A stretch of 64,000 nt of DNA, from NCBI GenBank assembly GCA_018340805.1, contig JACMZG010001914.1:8182924-8246923 (forward strand). Direction: 5' to 3'. The position numbers and the translations under genes were made by a program. The stretch comes from Microvelia longipes (lineage: Eukaryota > Arthropoda > Insecta > Hemiptera > Veliidae). This document shows positions 41,491-49,054 of the stretch, in pieces. How positions within the stretch are numbered: the first letter of the stretch is position 1; the number at the start of each line of letters is the position of its first letter. The notes under the pieces were generated by a model. That model saw nothing but the letters and a program-made list of their open reading frames with translations, ran no database searches and was not told where the DNA came from.

Positions 41491-41574
41491 TTTATAAAAT
41501 AGTTTTAAATGTTTTAAAAAGAATCTTGACTGTACATGTATCATTTATGATACATTTATGACTATACAAACACA

Positions 41575-41643
<69 letters not shown>

Positions 41644-44625
41644 TATTATATAATATATTGTGTGAGTATGTATCTGAAATCTATATTTATACGACTATAG
41701 TTGTAAATGTTTTTTATATAAAAGCTTTTTCAAGGACTGCAGTCTTCAATACATTGTGTATAACTATTACCGACAATCCATTACTCCTCTTCATTAAAAT
41801 CTATTATAGTATTACATCAGCTGCCAGCGTGGAAATATAGTTGAGGAACCAAAGAGGTTGGCCTAATATGAAAATCTGGGCATGGTTTAATATACCAGTA
41901 CTAGCTGTTGGAATTTACAGCCATAAGTTGCTCTTAATTATTTTACTTGTTTGAGAAATAAAATAATTAGCTCGTCCGATTTTTCCCATTATCTAGTTCC
42001 CATGTAGATTGGTTCTTGCATTGCCTTTTAATATTAACTACTAAATATTCTTATAGGTGTAAGGCCTTATTAAACATTTATAAGAATCATAAATATCTTC
42101 ATTGGCGAAGTCACATGCCCTATCAACAATTAATAATACATATTAATATGTATAAATATACATATTATTATGTGTACGACAATTTTACAGGGTCAGCTTT
42201 TAATTTTATTAACAACAGTACATACAGAAAACAGCATGTACATTTTAATGGTATTGGAAGGTGATAAAGAAGTAAGGAACACAGATATCATAGTAAAAAT
42301 GTGAAATATATTTATTCAAACAATGTATGTTGTAATAAATTAACAACTATTTTGCACTTAAAGTACAAAATCATAAAATTTATTCCAACTTGTAAATCCA
42401 TGATGTTTGTCCACTCTGTGAAACAGGATAAGTGGGTATGTCAAATCCATATTAGGAAACACTTTGCTTTAATTTCCTCTTCAAGGTGGTATCATTTGAA
42501 GAGCATACATTAAATGAGCTTCCATAAATTTAATTATATACTAATAATTAAACCCAGTATATATACATAGGCTGAATGTGTGATGCATGAAGCTAAAGTC
42601 AAAAGAATAAGTTCTTGAGGAAAAGATTTATCATTTCATCTTGAGGAAATGTGAAAGGAAGTAGGTTTCAGTACAATCTCAAACTGAATGTTAGAGAGAC
42701 AAGAACCTTATTGCCTGCATTGTTTCATAAATTTAGGGCCAGATAACTGAAAAAGAAAATCATAAGTAGAGAATAGGAGCAGAATATTTTACAACCACAT
42801 ATTATGGCCAAGTTAATACTCATTATTGAATATTGTATCTGGTGTACATCATACATGCATGATGAGGACACCCTTTTTCACCTCAAAAGCCTTGATTGAG
42901 GTGGAGTAGTACTATGTAGGATGTAGGAATTATGTGATAAGAAAGAAAACTTCAGAGAATCTTAACAATATCTTCCTGTACAAGATACACACTATAATAT
43001 AATCCTGCAAAAGATACAGGATGATATGTCGGCTCTATCAGCTTCAGTGATAGAGGCACAAAAATATCTCTACAAGTCTCGCTTATCCTTTTTATGTGTG
43101 CTTCTTCAAAGATGATACATGTCTCATTACACAAAAATAGCACTCAGTAATTTGCAAAGAGATTTGGAGCAAATGCCCATTTATGAGATTCCTAACATAT
43201 GAGTATTGCAACTATTTGCTGAGTAGGATTTAATTCATTATTGATAGTAATACATTTCCTGTAATAATTTGTAATGTAATTAAAGTAAGTAAGTTATTAT
43301 TATAGAACAAAAGAGTATTCTATATGAAATAATATTTTAGAGTATAGTATAGTATATTCTACTTAATAATAATAACTTATTCTATACTTCTTTAGGACGT
43401 TTCCTTGATCCATACGTATTAATGAAAGAATCAGGTACTGTCGATACTTGCTGTTGCAAGTATCGGCGGTACCTGATTCTTTCATTGCCTCTTCAACTTG
43501 CATTAAATATTACTTCTTTTATTTCACCATACATATTACTTCAAAGACTGGGAATCTGATGTATTGAACACCTTTTAAGACATCTGTAAAACTATATTAT
43601 TGGAAAATTGAGAGAGGAATTCTTCATTGCCATTATTAAGTTATAGAAACCATAGATTAGTGTTTAAAATTGACTCCATATTAAAATCGTAAACTACATA
43701 ATTAAATGCATTTTTACTTGAGTGCTATTCATCATATGGTGGTTTCATTGTATAAGTCATTATGCCTACATATTATTATTGTCATTATGCATCACAATAT
43801 TATTTCCACGATTATGATCCAAATATAGTTGGTTTCATGTGGGGCAACCTGAATATATAATATTCCCTAAAAGAAACTTTTATTTGTTTTGCTTACACCG
43901 TTGAGAGAGTTTACTTGCCTTCCTAACATGCTTTGTTCTAGAGTCTATCTTAACCTTATCAGATACATCCTTGTATTTGATAAGATAAAATGCAATGATG
44001 TATGAAGACAACTTCTCTTCATGAACAGAGCATCCTAGAGAGGAAAGTTCCTTCTCTCCACGAGCTCAAGCAATACAAAAAAAGTTTCTGCCTCTATTAT
44101 TTGTCATTGGTGACAACATGTCTAATGGTTGCTCCTATGATGGTGAGTGGAGATCTTAAATCACCTGGTGGCATGTATAGAGTTCAATAGAAATCCCTAA
44201 GAGCAATAAGTACGCCTTCATCCGGTTTATCGCTCTTGAATGCAGCATGGGACTCTTGACCCACATTTTTTTTGCACACATATCCAGCCATGAAATCAAA
44301 CATTTTGGCCTCATAAATATACTTACCTGCAATATACTTACCTCTGACATTTATTGGAAACATGGAGAGAACTGCTCCTATCCTTAGCCATAGCTTTTTG
44401 TAATAGTATTCATATACATTACAGAGGCGGTAGCAACCTTGTGGGATCAAATATTGTTTTCTTCCTTGAAGTGGAAGCGCAAACCACTCTAGTCTTAACT
44501 AATTCTCACTCAATGTACATTTGCCACACATTCTAAAAAAAAATTATACGAGTTACAAACAAATTATATGTGACATTTCTAGTAATATATTTGCTAGCCG
44601 ATCGTAGGAATATATATACATATAT

Positions 44626-44696
<71 letters not shown>

Positions 44697-45850
44697 TTGC
44701 TTGGTAATTTTGATTATTTAAAGGCAATACTCTGAAATATGCATACGTTGATGTAAGCAATGAAACAGATGATAAGAAAGAGTAAAATTGTTTAACCCAA
44801 TGGATTCAGCTTCATTCTCAGTGGCAGAGTCAGACTCTTTATAAGTATATTACTTGTATTTGACTCTAACTGTATGATATGTATTATGAATACTATTCTA
44901 TCCAACAACAAGGAACATGAATGTCATAAAAGTTTACTTCACATTGTATAATGTTATAGTATAGCACACGGTTAAAATCAGTTGACAGCATGGGAAAATA
45001 ATGGGAGGGAGCCAATGAGATTACTTCTAGATGTTAAATTACACCCAAAATTTCACGCTAACCTTATTAGTTCCTTAAAACTATTTTCCTACACTGTCAA
45101 CTGTTTTTTAACTGTGTGCTATGTTTTAGATGCCATATGAAAATACCTCAACAAAGGTATATTCCTCTAGTTCTGTATGAATTTCTCAAACATTTCAATG
45201 AAAAACCGATTGAACTGCTTTGCATTAACCTGAACACTGACTATATCATTACAAAGTAATTAATTATAAGTGCCACTTACCTTTGCTGAGACTGTAAATA
45301 AAACCGGCCTTTTAAACCTTAGCGTTTTACGTATTTCATTGCAAAACTGAACACAGCACCTCCGCCCTCTGATCACCATTTTACTATAGGTTACCCAAAA
45401 TTAAAGGTAAACGTTTTTAGAATTGGTACACCGTAAAGAAAGATAATAGAATAGAGTCAAAAAGAGAAATAATTCACATGTTTTTGATTGTGAAAATTGT
45501 TGAAAACAACAGATCAAAGTTCAATAGAATTAAGAGTAAAATAAGACAAACGTTTCACACTTTTTTGGATTCTTACACGCGATAATTATTATAAACACAG
45601 GTAAACAAGGAATAAAAAATAACATAACCTTCATCATGACAGGCAACAAGACATTTTCATAACCTCACCCGATTACGAGTGTCGCTAAAAGTAGCCCTAG
45701 CGGTCAAACTTTTCTTCGTTTGACATTTTTCGATATATCGCAAGCCCGAAATACGTGAGTGAGATTACTTGTTATTCTATTCTACTATAATATAACATAA
45801 AAAAATAATGAAATATAGTAAATTCTTACCTTGGCGTGAACAGTCCCCAT
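19652..45850 (-). CDS. SAMM50: SAMM50/Sam50: sorting and assembly machinery beta-barrel, complete
   Basis: An Omp85-family protein of the mitochondrial outer membrane that folds and inserts beta-barrel precursors (VDAC, Tom40) and contributes to cristae contact sites. Eleven exons, read from the 5' end: 45830-45850 (MGTVHAK), 37560-37604, 35831-35893, 33110-33211, 31027-31143, 29686-29906, 27909-28014, 24498-24770, 22453-22611, 21557-21683, 19652-19836 (TAA 19652-19654). All have AG/GT borders, phases close, and the total of 472 codons matches the usual 470 or so. The MGTVHA start is the conserved family start. Exons 4-5 form the POTRA domain ([12 protein letters not shown]); exons 6-11 form the 16-strand barrel. 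The Omp85 loop-6 motif appears as [10 protein letters not shown] (22504-22533). The last strand [11 protein letters not shown] fits the terminal beta-signal. No defect was seen. Intron 1 (about 8.2 kb) and the others hold many insertions. Confidence 0.97.
19991..20222 (-). mobile_element. tRNA-derived SINE with 13-bp target-site duplication
   Basis: The - strand starts GGCCGCCTCCGTGGCCGAGG (A box TGGCCGAGGTCG) and continues to GGGTTCGCATCCC (B box). It ends in an (ATT)n tail. Flanks are GAATAATATATAA at 19978-19990 and 20223-20235, an exact 13-bp duplication. It is inserted within a family C repeat in the last SAMM50 intron. Related copies lie at 25261-25463, 27487-27700 and 59370-59525. Confidence 0.88.
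20322..20945. mobile_element. Foldback MITE B, copy 1
   Basis: Left AAGCATAGTCTGCCTATCC and right GGATAGGCAGACTATG are part of long inverted arms that extend outward through AATGTGACTCATTTTG / CAAAATGAG. The related full copy is 48069-48655; half copies are 27000-27176 and 47926-48060. Confidence 0.75.
20945..21350 (-). repeat. Repeat family C fragment with 5S rRNA-like segment
   Basis: 20961-21017, read on the - strand, contains GTTAAGCAGCATCAAGAGAG, then CCTGGATGAGTGACTGCTGG and GAATA in the same order and spacing as the 3' half of 5S rRNA (box A, intermediate element, box C, then TGGGAATA). It is too short to be a 5S gene. Confidence 0.6.
21741..22130. mobile_element. TIR element H, copy 2
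   Basis: Left end CTTAGAGGGAGGTC and right end AAGTCCTCCCTCTAA form short inverted termini around about 390 bp. The interior shares AGGAGTAAGTACTGTTATGG with 6765-7140. It lies in a SAMM50 intron. Confidence 0.55.
22664..23283 (+). mobile_element. Jockey-type retrotransposon, 5'-truncated, with intact TSD
   Basis: Flanked by an exact 13-bp duplication AAGCACTAATCAT (22651-22663 and 23284-23296). It encodes the C-terminal tail of a Jockey reverse transcriptase ([20 protein letters not shown], then a basic [12 protein letters not shown] end). One base is missing near 22755, which breaks the frame upstream. The 3' UTR has CCAAGGAGTTCTACCAATGG, and a pure A-run of about 30 ends the element. It is antisense to SAMM50. 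The undamaged TSD and long A-tail suggest a fairly recent insertion. Confidence 0.93.
23383..23650. repeat. Duplicated 75-bp block bracketing a copied SAMM50 exon fragment
   Basis: 23383-23457 and 23574-23650 are near-identical direct repeats (TTACATCAGTTTGTCATATT ... GCAAATTTCTAAATGTATTA). Between them, 23511-23574 copies the acceptor end of SAMM50 exon 8. Confidence 0.85.
23511..23574 (-). pseudogene. Partial duplicate of SAMM50 exon 8 with its splice acceptor
   Basis: About 64 bp match 24726-24787 with roughly three substitutions, covering the first 45 coding bases of exon 8 and the adjacent acceptor. On the - strand it reads [15 protein letters not shown] against [15 protein letters not shown] in the true exon. 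There is no donor after it, so it is not a usable exon by itself. Confidence 0.85.
24984..25967. mobile_element. TIR element, 984 bp, TA target site
   Basis: Ends CTGTCTATAAAAAATTGTAG and its inverse at the right (CTACAAATTTTTTATAGACA + G), with arms continuing imperfectly for about 100 bp. Flanked by TA at 24982-24983 and 25968-25969. It has no transposase ORF. A tRNA-derived SINE (25261-25463) sits inside it. It is in the SAMM50 intron upstream of exon 8. Confidence 0.85.
25261..25463 (-). mobile_element. tRNA-derived SINE nested in a TIR element
   Basis: The - strand begins CCTGCCTCCGTAGCCGCGAT and carries GGGGTTCACAGCCC (B box) and CTATGCTCTCAG, matching the family at 19991-20222. Confidence 0.75.
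26060..26500. repeat. Dispersed repeat E, copy 1
   Basis: Direct-orientation copy of 36590-37110. Shared words are GTGTCCAATCCCA, AAGTTTAAGCTTTCAAA, CATTTTTGTAGTCAAAGAAA and TGGCTG-ACCAAA. No coding capacity; the class is unknown. Confidence 0.7.
27000..27176. mobile_element. MITE B, right-half fragment
   Basis: Runs from AAGGGCTCCACTCTGGATAG to TTCAGGTCCGGCTCTTGGAC, the right half of the element seen complete at 48069-48655. Confidence 0.65.
27487..27700 (-). mobile_element. tRNA-derived SINE, diverged copy
   Basis: Contains GCTCATCAGGGGTTACCC, a GTACACTAAAAGTGTGCTTT body, and antisense GGGGTTTACAACCC. It is more decayed than 19991-20222. Confidence 0.6.
28845..29420. repeat. Long minisatellite of roughly 37-41 bp units
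   Basis: About fifteen variants of CACAAAGTTGTCAGTCTTTA + TGTGTTTGTTATCAT. Length variation between units opens overlapping frames rich in Cys, Val and Ser; these are artefacts. It lies in a SAMM50 intron. Confidence 0.93.
29996..30372. mobile_element. Foldback MITE F, copy 1
   Basis: Left AGGTCCGCAAGCCTGGCAAA and right TTTGCTTGGCTTGCAGACCT are inverted termini. The interior has CACATTATTTGCACTC-like text shared with 31312-31705. The two copies flank SAMM50 exon 5. Confidence 0.7.
30377..30441. repeat. (TA)n microsatellite
   Basis: Pure AT dinucleotides starting directly beside MITE F. Confidence 0.95.
31312..31705. mobile_element. Foldback MITE F, copy 2
   Basis: Shares ATTATTTGCACTCATTGAAG, the GCATAAATATTCCATAGAT-like block and GCTTGCCAGG end with copy 1. 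It carries an extra internal palindrome GCCCACATTTGAAATGTGGG. Confidence 0.65.
31950..32350. other. Intron stretch with promoter-like motifs
   Basis: TTTATATAAGG at 32130-32140 is followed about 25 bases on by TGAGTCAGGGTCATAACTC, and an AATAAATA lies near 32302. This could be a worn solo LTR, but no TG...CA termini or target duplication could be fixed. Otherwise there is nothing here. Confidence 0.25.
32755..32950. repeat. Dispersed repeat D, copy 3
   Basis: Contains GGCAGTATGCCACTTATATA, ACAACCATGTGGC and a GC-rich end with AGCCGCCCCCAGCGCC, as in 1760-2100 and 3675-3955. Confidence 0.6.
33587..34504. mobile_element. 918-bp TIR element with perfect 28-bp inverted ends, TA target site
   Basis: Ends CAACACACGGCTAAAATCAA + TTGACAGC and its exact inverse at the right, flanked by TA at 33585-33586 and 34505-34506. 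The outer sequence ACACGG-TAAAATCA-TTGACAG is also the terminus of the short MITE A. It has no transposase; the 34005-34244 open frame resembles nothing. It lies in SAMM50 intron 3. Confidence 0.9.
34735..34955 (+). mobile_element. Jockey-type 3' UTR fragment
   Basis: Matches the inverse of 11905-12160: CAACTATTCAAAAGTCAACT, CCAAGGAGTATCACCACTGG, CATTTATTGTAGACAAT, then an A-run. It is only the 3' tail of the element. Confidence 0.75.
36059..36221. mobile_element. MITE A, complete copy
   Basis: Left TGACTCATGGTTAAAATCAG and right CAACTGATTTTAACTGTATG surround AACCAATGAGATTGGTC and the hallmark core GTAGTTTAACATCCAC. Confidence 0.75.
36430..36560. repeat. AAATTAATAAAGGTAATAAAT tandem repeat
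   Basis: About four to five units of TAATAAAGGTAATAAATAAT type, followed at 36755-36793 by a run of ATGAT pentamers. Confidence 0.85.
36590..37110. repeat. Dispersed repeat E, copy 2
   Basis: Direct copy of 26060-26500, with an inserted (ATGAT)n run near 36760. Confidence 0.7.
38127..38183. repeat. Perfect 23-bp hairpin
   Basis: GATCTCTCCACTCTTCAAAT + GTT (38127-38149), an 11-base loop, then the exact inverse at 38161-38183. It lies in SAMM50 intron 1. Confidence 0.95.
38466..38530. repeat. 23-bp tandem repeat, about three units
   Basis: Units of CGACCGTAGAAAGATGTATG + ACG repeat almost perfectly; a last partial unit reads TGTAGAAAGAT. Confidence 0.9.
40081..40152. repeat. 29-bp-stem hairpin
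   Basis: The left arm 40081-40109 starts GTAGAGACAGTGTTCTGACT. The right arm 40124-40152 is its inverse with one mismatch, and the loop is 14 bases. It is GC-richer than its surroundings. Confidence 0.95.
40310..40618 (-). pseudogene. ORF remnant with capsid-like FDQY motif, possible endogenous viral element
   Basis: An open - strand frame of about 100 codons without introns. It begins LNLFDQYTW (FDQY at 40598-40609), followed by [14 protein letters not shown]. This pattern, Asp-Gln-Tyr followed by an alternating Val-Lys strand and a Pro, is typical of the single jelly-roll capsids of small DNA and RNA viruses. That link is from memory of the motif and has not been searched. The frame is closed upstream by TGA at 40619-40621, so the N-terminal part is missing or frame-shifted. 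It could also be chance coding-like text. Confidence 0.35.
41034..41201 (+). pseudogene. ORF remnant, unrecognised
   Basis: An open + frame of about 55 codons ending in TAA at 41199-41201. Its composition (balanced charge, [12 protein letters not shown]) is unlike the Ile/Lys/Tyr chance frames common in this AT-rich DNA. No start codon, introns or family were recognised. Confidence 0.3.
41307..41446 (-). pseudogene. ORF remnant, unrecognised
   Basis: A - strand frame ending in TAA (41307-41309) with coding-like text such as [20 protein letters not shown]. Upstream it runs into a (TA)n tract, which has probably replaced or split the rest. Confidence 0.3.
41447..41490. repeat. (TA)n microsatellite
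   Basis: Pure TA run; a second one follows at 41579-41655. Confidence 0.95.
41579..41655. repeat. (TA)n microsatellite
   Basis: TA run of nearly 80 bases, interrupted at the right end. A short direct repeat TGTATCAT-TATGATA precedes both this and the previous tract. Confidence 0.95.
42016..42264 (+). pseudogene. ORF remnant, 82 codons, unrecognised
   Basis: A complete + frame with ATG and stop. The second half ([20 protein letters not shown]) looks coding-like. It is followed in a shifted frame by 42301-42513 ([20 protein letters not shown]). Together they may be a broken gene. No family was recognised. Confidence 0.3.
42952..43143 (-). pseudogene. ORF remnant, about 63 codons, unrecognised
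   Basis: A - strand frame with text [20 protein letters not shown] and [15 protein letters not shown]. It is bounded by stops at both ends, with no splice sites that extend it into SAMM50. Confidence 0.3.
43421..43486. repeat. Two-step hairpin, 28 paired bases per arm
   Basis: Outer stem AATGAAAGAATCAGGTAC (43421-43438) with 43469-43486, a 3x3 internal loop, inner stem CGATACTTGC (43442-43451) with 43456-43465, and a TGTT loop. All pairs are perfect. It could be a structured RNA or a relic of an inverted duplication. Confidence 0.93.
44184..44498 (-). pseudogene. ORF remnant, about 104 codons, unrecognised
   Basis: The longest open frame of the intron 1 cluster, closed upstream by TAG (44499-44501). 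It begins [20 protein letters not shown] and later reads [21 protein letters not shown] short internal repeat gives [11 protein letters not shown]. No start Met at the beginning, no introns and no family recognised. Confidence 0.35.
44613..44694. repeat. (TA)n microsatellite
   Basis: About 80 bases of TA with one phase slip. Confidence 0.95.
44957..45123. mobile_element. MITE A, complete copy, TA target site
   Basis: Left GCACACGGTTAAAATCAGTT preceded by TA. Right CTGTCAACTGTTTTTTAACT then GTGTGC followed by TA. The interior has AGATGTTAAATTACACCC. It is nested inside the 39347-45787 segment. Confidence 0.85.
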
Positions 45851-46500
45851 CTTAAATTATATTAATTACCACAAATATTAACGAAATAATAACATTTACG
45901 ATTTTCATCAAAAATTCAAGAGCATTTTTTTAAAGAAATTATGCCAACAGGAACACCGGGATAGTTTCGGGAAAATTCTGTCCAAAAAAAACAAAATTTT
46001 TTCGCGTTTTCAAATTTTTCAGTGAAAAAAGGAATTAAGAGGCGTGTTCTAAAAAATATAAACCCAGGTTTATTTGTAAAAGAAGCTTGATTTGTGTTCT
46101 GCAGGATTATAGTAATTATATAAGATTTTAGTGAATTTTTATTCACAAATCATGATTATGAATGTACTTTTGTTAATTCAGTTTGGGGATATATTAAATA
46201 ATATTCAAGGTTTAGCATAAATTTAATATAAGTTTAATAAAATGCAATTTAAAAACGATTATAAACTTGCCAGATAGAGACTAACTATGGGCTTATCCTA
46301 TGGGCTTATCTATTATATATATTTTTAAGTTGGTATAAATTTTTTTTTCTTGATCAGTGAGTCCCCCTTTTAAAATCCCTACTTCCCCCCTCCATGACCC
46401 TAACCTCATAAGCTCATTTTTTCTTTGACCTTATAAAAAGGCAAAGAAATTTTTATTTTCATTAAATTTTATAACACCTTAATAGTTTTTATAATCAGTA
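45851..46500. other. SAMM50 5' flank, no promoter motif called
   Basis: The upstream side of the SAMM50 start must contain its 5' UTR and promoter. I see no TATA box, initiator or recognised repeat that can be placed with confidence. The 45916-46146 antisense frame has no family match. Confidence 0.3.
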
Positions 46501-46639
46501 GACATCGGGGGGAAATAATGCGAGGGTGAGGGACCCAATAATATGAGGTTAGTCTTGGATGTTCAATCCGCGCCTACAATTTTAGATATGAAATTGTGTA
46601 TCTAAGGAATAATGAGGTAGGTCCGATAGGTCATATTGT

Positions 46640-47395
46640 GTATAAATGCTATGTATTTATCTCTGTGGGAGCATAGCCTATCTCAAAACATTAAAAGACT
46701 TGAAACATCGATTTGGGGCTCTCAGGGACTCTGTGTAACCTCCTCCAAGAGTGAGTTAAGATTATAATAAATGAATTGTTTTTGGTTACCCGCAATTTTT
46801 TTGTGTTTTGATTTGTATTCAAATGTTCTCGTATATAAGTGAATGTAATTTGTTTCTTTTATTTGATTATTTTGATAGTCGAAGGAGGTCAGGTTACTTT
46901 TTTGATGTTTCAAAATTCAACCAATGGGGCCCCTCTAATAATAATATCTCTATGTAGAATTGGAATAACTGCGCATGCGCATCTTAGGATTTACGATTTT
47001 TTACTTAGTTTTATTGGCAACTCTGATAGCATTAGGTGAGTTATACTTTTTACTAAGACTTTTTATCATAGAGATATTATTACTAGAGGGGCCCTATCGG
47101 TTAAATTTTGAAACATCAAAAAAGTCAACTGAACACCCTTGAGTATTAATATGATGAAATAGACATTAAAAAATGCAGTAAAATATATAATCCAACGTTT
47201 ATAATAGGAAACAAAACCTAAACAATGCGGGAAAAGCTGACAACAATTGATTTGTTATAACTTTAACTGACTCTTAGGGGAGGTTTCAATGAGGTTACAC
47301 AGAGCCCCTGAGAGCCCCAAAAAGATGTTTCAGGCCTCTCAATGCATTAAGATAGGCTATGCTCCCTCTAGTATATATCTCTAAGCTTTTTATCG
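46640..47395. mobile_element. Foldback element, about 755 bp
   Basis: Outer arms: GAGCATAGCCTATCTCAA ... GGGGCTCTCAGGGACTCTGT on the left, and the inverse ACAGAGCCCCTGAGAGCCCC ... ATAGGCTATGCTCCC on the right. A second, tighter inverted pair lies inside (46898-46955 and 47068-47125, with GGGGCCCCTCTAATAATAA against TTATTACTAGAGGGGCCC). The centre holds TGCGCATGCGCA. Confidence 0.8.
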
Positions 47396-47704
47396 TGTTT
47401 TCGTACTTTAATATGTACGTGATAGTTTAATGATTTTGTATTCAATTCTGTGAAATAATTGTTACATTAAATTAGTTAAAGAAAAAGAGAAACTATAGAA
47501 ATGGTAAACTAAATGTTTTTATTAAGATTTTGAAGAACATACAGACGACAATGTATACTGCCTTAAATATAACTTGAAGTTACGAATACTTTCATCATAT
47601 TCAAAAATGTTTGGTTAAAGTTGTTAAATTACTAATTACAATAAATAATTGAAGGGAAAAACAAATATCACTCGCAAAAATGTACTAAGTTAAGTAGTGC
47701 ACAC

Positions 47705-47820
47705 GAAAAAAAAGGTTTAATTAGTGGCTTGTTTTAAGTTATTTAAACAAATCTAGTATTTAAAGATTCACACTTAAACCTCTACTGGATGTGACAAAAC
47801 GTATTTCTAACACAAATTAT
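47705..47820. repeat. Dispersed repeat J
   Basis: Matches 11815-11920: GGCTTGTTTTAAGTTATTTA, AAACCTCTACTGGATGTGAC, AAAACGTATTTCTAACACAA. Its termini are unknown. Confidence 0.6.
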
Positions 47821-47925
47821 TAACATTTTATACTATATTGTACAAATAAATGCAATAAAAACAAAAATTTTGAGTACCATAAATTGTTTGTTTTAAAGTG
47901 ATTTTATAAAATTTTGAGCATGCGC

Positions 47926-48060
47926 AATCATACGAAAGGCTCCATTCTGGATAGGGCATACTATGTTTTTTATTCATAATATAAGGTATATTTGCATAAA
48001 AATTTTGTTTAAAGTAGGACAAAATGAGTCACATGTTTTCAGGTCCGGCTCTTGGACTAT
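47926..48060. mobile_element. MITE B, right-half fragment
   Basis: Runs from GCATGCGCAATCATACGAAA to CAGGTCCGGCTCTTGGACTA, immediately followed by a full copy of the same element in the same orientation. Confidence 0.7.
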
Positions 48061-48068
48061 AAGAAAAG

Positions 48069-48655
48069 TAGTGTCCAAGAGCCAGGCCTAAAAAATGTGA
48101 CCAATTCTGTACTAAATCAAAATTTTCTGAAAATACACCTTAAATTATGAAGGAAAAGCTTAGTCTGCCTGAAAGGCTTAGGAGCCCTTTATATGAATGC
48201 GCTTGCTCAAAATATTAGATAATCGCACAAATTCCAATTTTCTTGCTTCAATAAGAAGTAATAAATATTACAACTAAAGTTATGACATTTATTAAGTGGC
48301 AAAAAAATGCACAAAAAGTCAATATTTTTTTTAAAGAAATCCACTGACTGCATAAATAAACTATTTTTTTGGTGTAATTGAAAGAATCATAACTTTGACC
48401 GTAGTCATCCAATATTAACGATTAAACACTCGTTTTTCAAAACATTTTATCACCTTTAAAAAATGATCTCTTTATGTTTTGCTGGAATTTGTGTAATTTT
48501 ATAAAATTTTGAGCATGCGCAATCATATGAAAGGCTCTACTCTGGATAGGCAGACTATATTTTTCCTTCATAATTTAAGGTATGTTTTAGAAAAAGTTGG
48601 TTTGATTTAGTACAAAATTAGTCTCATTTTTTCAAGTCCGGAATCTGGACTAATT
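48069..48655. mobile_element. Foldback MITE B, complete copy
   Basis: Left AGTGTCCAAGAGCC...GGCCTAAAAAATGTGAC and right GTCTCATTTTTTCAAGTCCG + GAATCTGGACT form the termini. Internal arms CTTAGTCTGCCTG and CAGACTATATTTTTCCTTC extend the inversion. Confidence 0.75.
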
Positions 48656-49054
48656 AGTTGTACCCTGTGGAGGTAAGAAAAGAAGAAATTGTACAATATA
48701 AAGTTGTTTTAATTTTAATATAGTAGTATTAAAAGGCATTAACTGTGATTAGATTGGATAGGTTCGTTTTAAAGACTACAGATGTTTAAAAGGCCGTCTA
48801 CATGCAAGCTGTGATTAACAAAACAAACTTCATAATCCTGCGGGTATGGTGGCATAAAAGACCGGACAGGTGTTACCTTACCAGCAGGTGTCTGGCGGCC
48901 GGTGTGCCAGAACTCTCTACTGTAAATATAAATCAATATCAAATGCATCCTAAAGTCTGTATTCTGTACAAAATGAGAGCATTTTACTTAAAATATACTG
49001 TGGCACTGGACACTCTCGATGCTGATTAACTTTTATGAAAGAACAAAAATCATA

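Larger units (their letters stand above)
39347..45787. mobile_element. 6.4-kb segment bounded by 31-bp inverted arms, candidate large insertion
   Basis: The left arm 39347-39377 starts TAGTGGAATAGAATAACAAG. The right arm 45757-45787 is its inverse with two transitions. The segment fills most of SAMM50 intron 1 and ends 43 bases from the exon 1 donor. It contains intronless ORF remnants on both strands, two long hairpins and two (TA)n tracts. Either this is one decayed element (large DNA transposon or integrated virus) or two unrelated repeat fragments bracket it by chance. No target-site duplication beyond TA could be fixed. Confidence 0.4.

Noticed and set aside
48802..49029. 75-codon open frame
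   Set aside because: Its 3' end lies in a family C fragment (CTCTCGATGCTGATTAAC, a 5S-like word), so it is repeat sequence rather than a gene.
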